Below, one piece after another: positions 62,943 through 64,000 of a DNA stretch of 64,000 nucleotides. The notes beneath the pieces are model-generated. The model did not search any database and was not told where the DNA came from. It was given only the letters and a program-made list of their open reading frames with translations. Every line of letters starts with the position of its first letter. The first letter of the stretch is position 1. The stretch comes from Oligoflexus sp. (GTDB lineage: Bacteria; Bdellovibrionota_B; Oligoflexia; Oligoflexales; Oligoflexaceae): contig NZ_DASTAT010000018.1 in NCBI RefSeq assembly GCF_035712445.1, positions 1 to 64,000 of the forward strand. The letters run 5' to 3'. The position numbers and the translations under genes are program-made.

Positions 62943-63650
62943 TCAAAATAGCGAATCATCCACCTTCGGCTTGAACAGCCGCACCAGAAACGGCCTTTTC
63001 TTCCGTTTTTTAGGCTTACTCTGATCGAGCCGCTCCAGACGCTCCATCCGCATCTCAATGTGCTTCATCGAACGCATGGCCTCCTGCAGAGCCACACAGT
63101 TGCGCCAGCTGCTGCGGTCGACTTCGAGGCTGTAAAAGCTGATGAGAGGCCCAGAGCGGGGATGCCAGGCGTGTAGGGGGAGGCTATGCAGAGTTTCCAA
63201 AGTACCCGTGTAGTGGGACAGGGCGTCCAGCAGAGCGCGATCAGGATGCGCGGGAATAAGATGCAGATGATCGTTCCGGCTTAACGTGAAAATGAGGCTG
63301 GTCAAGGAAACCAAAGCTTCCTGCCCGCGTTCGTCGCCGGTTCCATCCAGTGAGAAAAAGACAAAGCCCTTTCCATAATGCTTGCTGGGAAATGACTGCA
63401 GCTCCGCCCAGCCAAGCGGAGGACCATTTTCCTCGGCTTTATAAATCCAGCATGCATCCAAGGTCGGATTCTTGCGACGGCGGTGGCGATAGAGTTTCGG
63501 TCTTGCGAATATTTGCTGAGGACAGGACTGCCTCTCCCTCACGAAATAGTCGAAATCTGTAGGCTCCCAGCGACTCTGGTGCTGCCAAAGGCCTTGAGAG
63601 AGGCGCAGAGGAAAATCTTCATAACTCGGCTGGTGAAGGAAACTCGGCAT
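62943..63650 (-). CDS. Uncharacterised protein, weak GNAT resemblance
   Basis: 235 residues, soluble. A strand-helix series (LGWAELQSFPSKHYGKGFVFFSLDG, then EALVSLTSLIFTLSRND and DRALLDALSHYTG) resembles a GNAT core but without a clear acetyl-CoA loop. The C-terminus is very basic (KPKKRKKRPFLVRLFKPK). The function is unknown. It is divergent from the bactofilin gene and shares its promoter region. Confidence 0.5.
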   Translation of the reverse strand: MPSFLHQPSYEDFPLRLSQGLWQHQSRWEPTDFDYFVRERQSCPQQIFARPKLYRHRRRKNPTLDACWIYKAEENGPPLGWAELQSFPSKHYGKGFVFFSLDGTGDERGQEALVSLTSLIFTLSRNDHLHLIPAHPDRALLDALSHYTGTLETLHSLPLHAWHPRSGPLISFYSLEVDRSSWRNCVALQEAMRSMKHIEMRMERLERLDQSKPKKRKKRPFLVRLFKPKVDDSLF

Positions 63651-63727
63651 TTTTTTCTCTCATTGCTGGGAATTCTTCTTTGCTATTATGAACAAGTCTC
63701 GATGGAAACTGAATAGGAGACTCAGCC

Positions 63728-64000
63728 GTGTTCAATCCGCAGAAAAAAGGGGGCACTGGCCCTGGGAAAAAGGATCATCCGAAAGACTATGCGGTGACTA
63801 TCATCACCAGCGGCTGTCACTTCTCGGGCAAGCTTTACTGCAAAGGCGCCACGCGCATCGGCGGCAAAGTCGATGGTGAAATCGTCTCTGAAGGTCTTTT
63901 GATCATCGAAGAGGAAGCCATCATTTCCGCGGAAGTGAAAGCTGAAGACATCGTCATTCAGGGTCATCTGCGTGGAACAGTCGAAGCACACGGCAAAGTC
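63728..64000 (+). CDS. Bactofilin, 5' part (runs off the window)
   Basis: 91 codons visible, open to the window end. After a short flexible Gly/Lys-rich N-terminus comes VTIITSGCHFSGKLYCKGATRIGGKVDGEIVSEGLLIIEEEAIISAEVKAEDIVI in short six-residue turns, the right-handed beta-helix of bactofilins. They form membrane-bound filaments that position proteins or shape the cell. GTG 63728 has AGGAG upstream. Confidence 0.88.
   Translation, partial: MFNPQKKGGTGPGKKDHPKDYAVTIITSGCHFSGKLYCKGATRIGGKVDGEIVSEGLLIIEEEAIISAEVKAEDIVIQGHLRGTVEAHGKV

Overview
The window is bacterial chromosomal DNA, densely coding on both strands. Many products carry Sec or lipoprotein signals, and there are a beta-barrel-like outer-membrane candidate, a bactofilin, many large sensor kinases, delta-60 repeats and cellulose/starch enzymes. 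This fits a free-living Gram-negative predatory/saprophytic lineage such as Bdellovibrionota/Oligoflexia or a former deltaproteobacterium. That placement is inference from gene content; there is no rRNA here to test it.

Region 1 (1-5455) is the right end of an integrated, AT-richer element. It holds a PD-(D/E)XK nuclease-like gene followed by two tandem small paralogues, a tyrosine integrase with a truncated recombinase relic coupled in front of it, a Panacea-type antitoxin with an overlapping two-TM membrane protein, and an attR made of the 3' part of an initiator tRNA-Met gene that still sits in front of the tRNA terminator. The intact tRNA should lie left of the window.

Region 2 (5456-9000) has a Fic-family protein with a degenerate active site, preceded by four palindromic operators, and then small lipoproteins and secreted proteins. 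Region 3 (9053-28150) holds a TPR protein, two paralogous CheA-like TPR/Hpt kinases, a polyamine pair (speD plus a BpsA-like aminopropyltransferase), a LysE-family exporter, an NfeD-flotillin operon, a delta-60 repeat protein, and EEP, MBL and SDR enzymes. Region 4 (28343-34884) is alpha-glucan use: secreted alpha-amylase with CBM20, GH65 phosphorylase and beta-phosphoglucomutase.

Region 5 (35089-45976) is signalling: a cyclase-linked response regulator in one operon with two 7TMR-DISM sensors (one with a degraded ATPase), another membrane kinase, a MEDS hybrid kinase, an HNH protein and an ICMT-like methyltransferase. Region 6 (46159-57364) has secreted GH9 and GH5 cellulases, an aldo/keto reductase, a eukaryote-like class I protein arginine methyltransferase, serine dehydratase, nitronate monooxygenase, a lysophospholipase-like hydrolase, a GDPD phosphodiesterase and a barrel-like protein. 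Region 7 (57533-64000) has two GT4 glycosyltransferases coupled to asnS, then rplM-rpsI, a small conserved protein, an unknown protein and the start of a bactofilin gene.

The strongest candidates for undescribed biology are the nuclease-plus-paralogue module in the element, the bacterial PRMT, the Fic/operator array, the cyclase/7TMR-DISM operon and the triple Cys/Trp repeat behind the GH5 domain.
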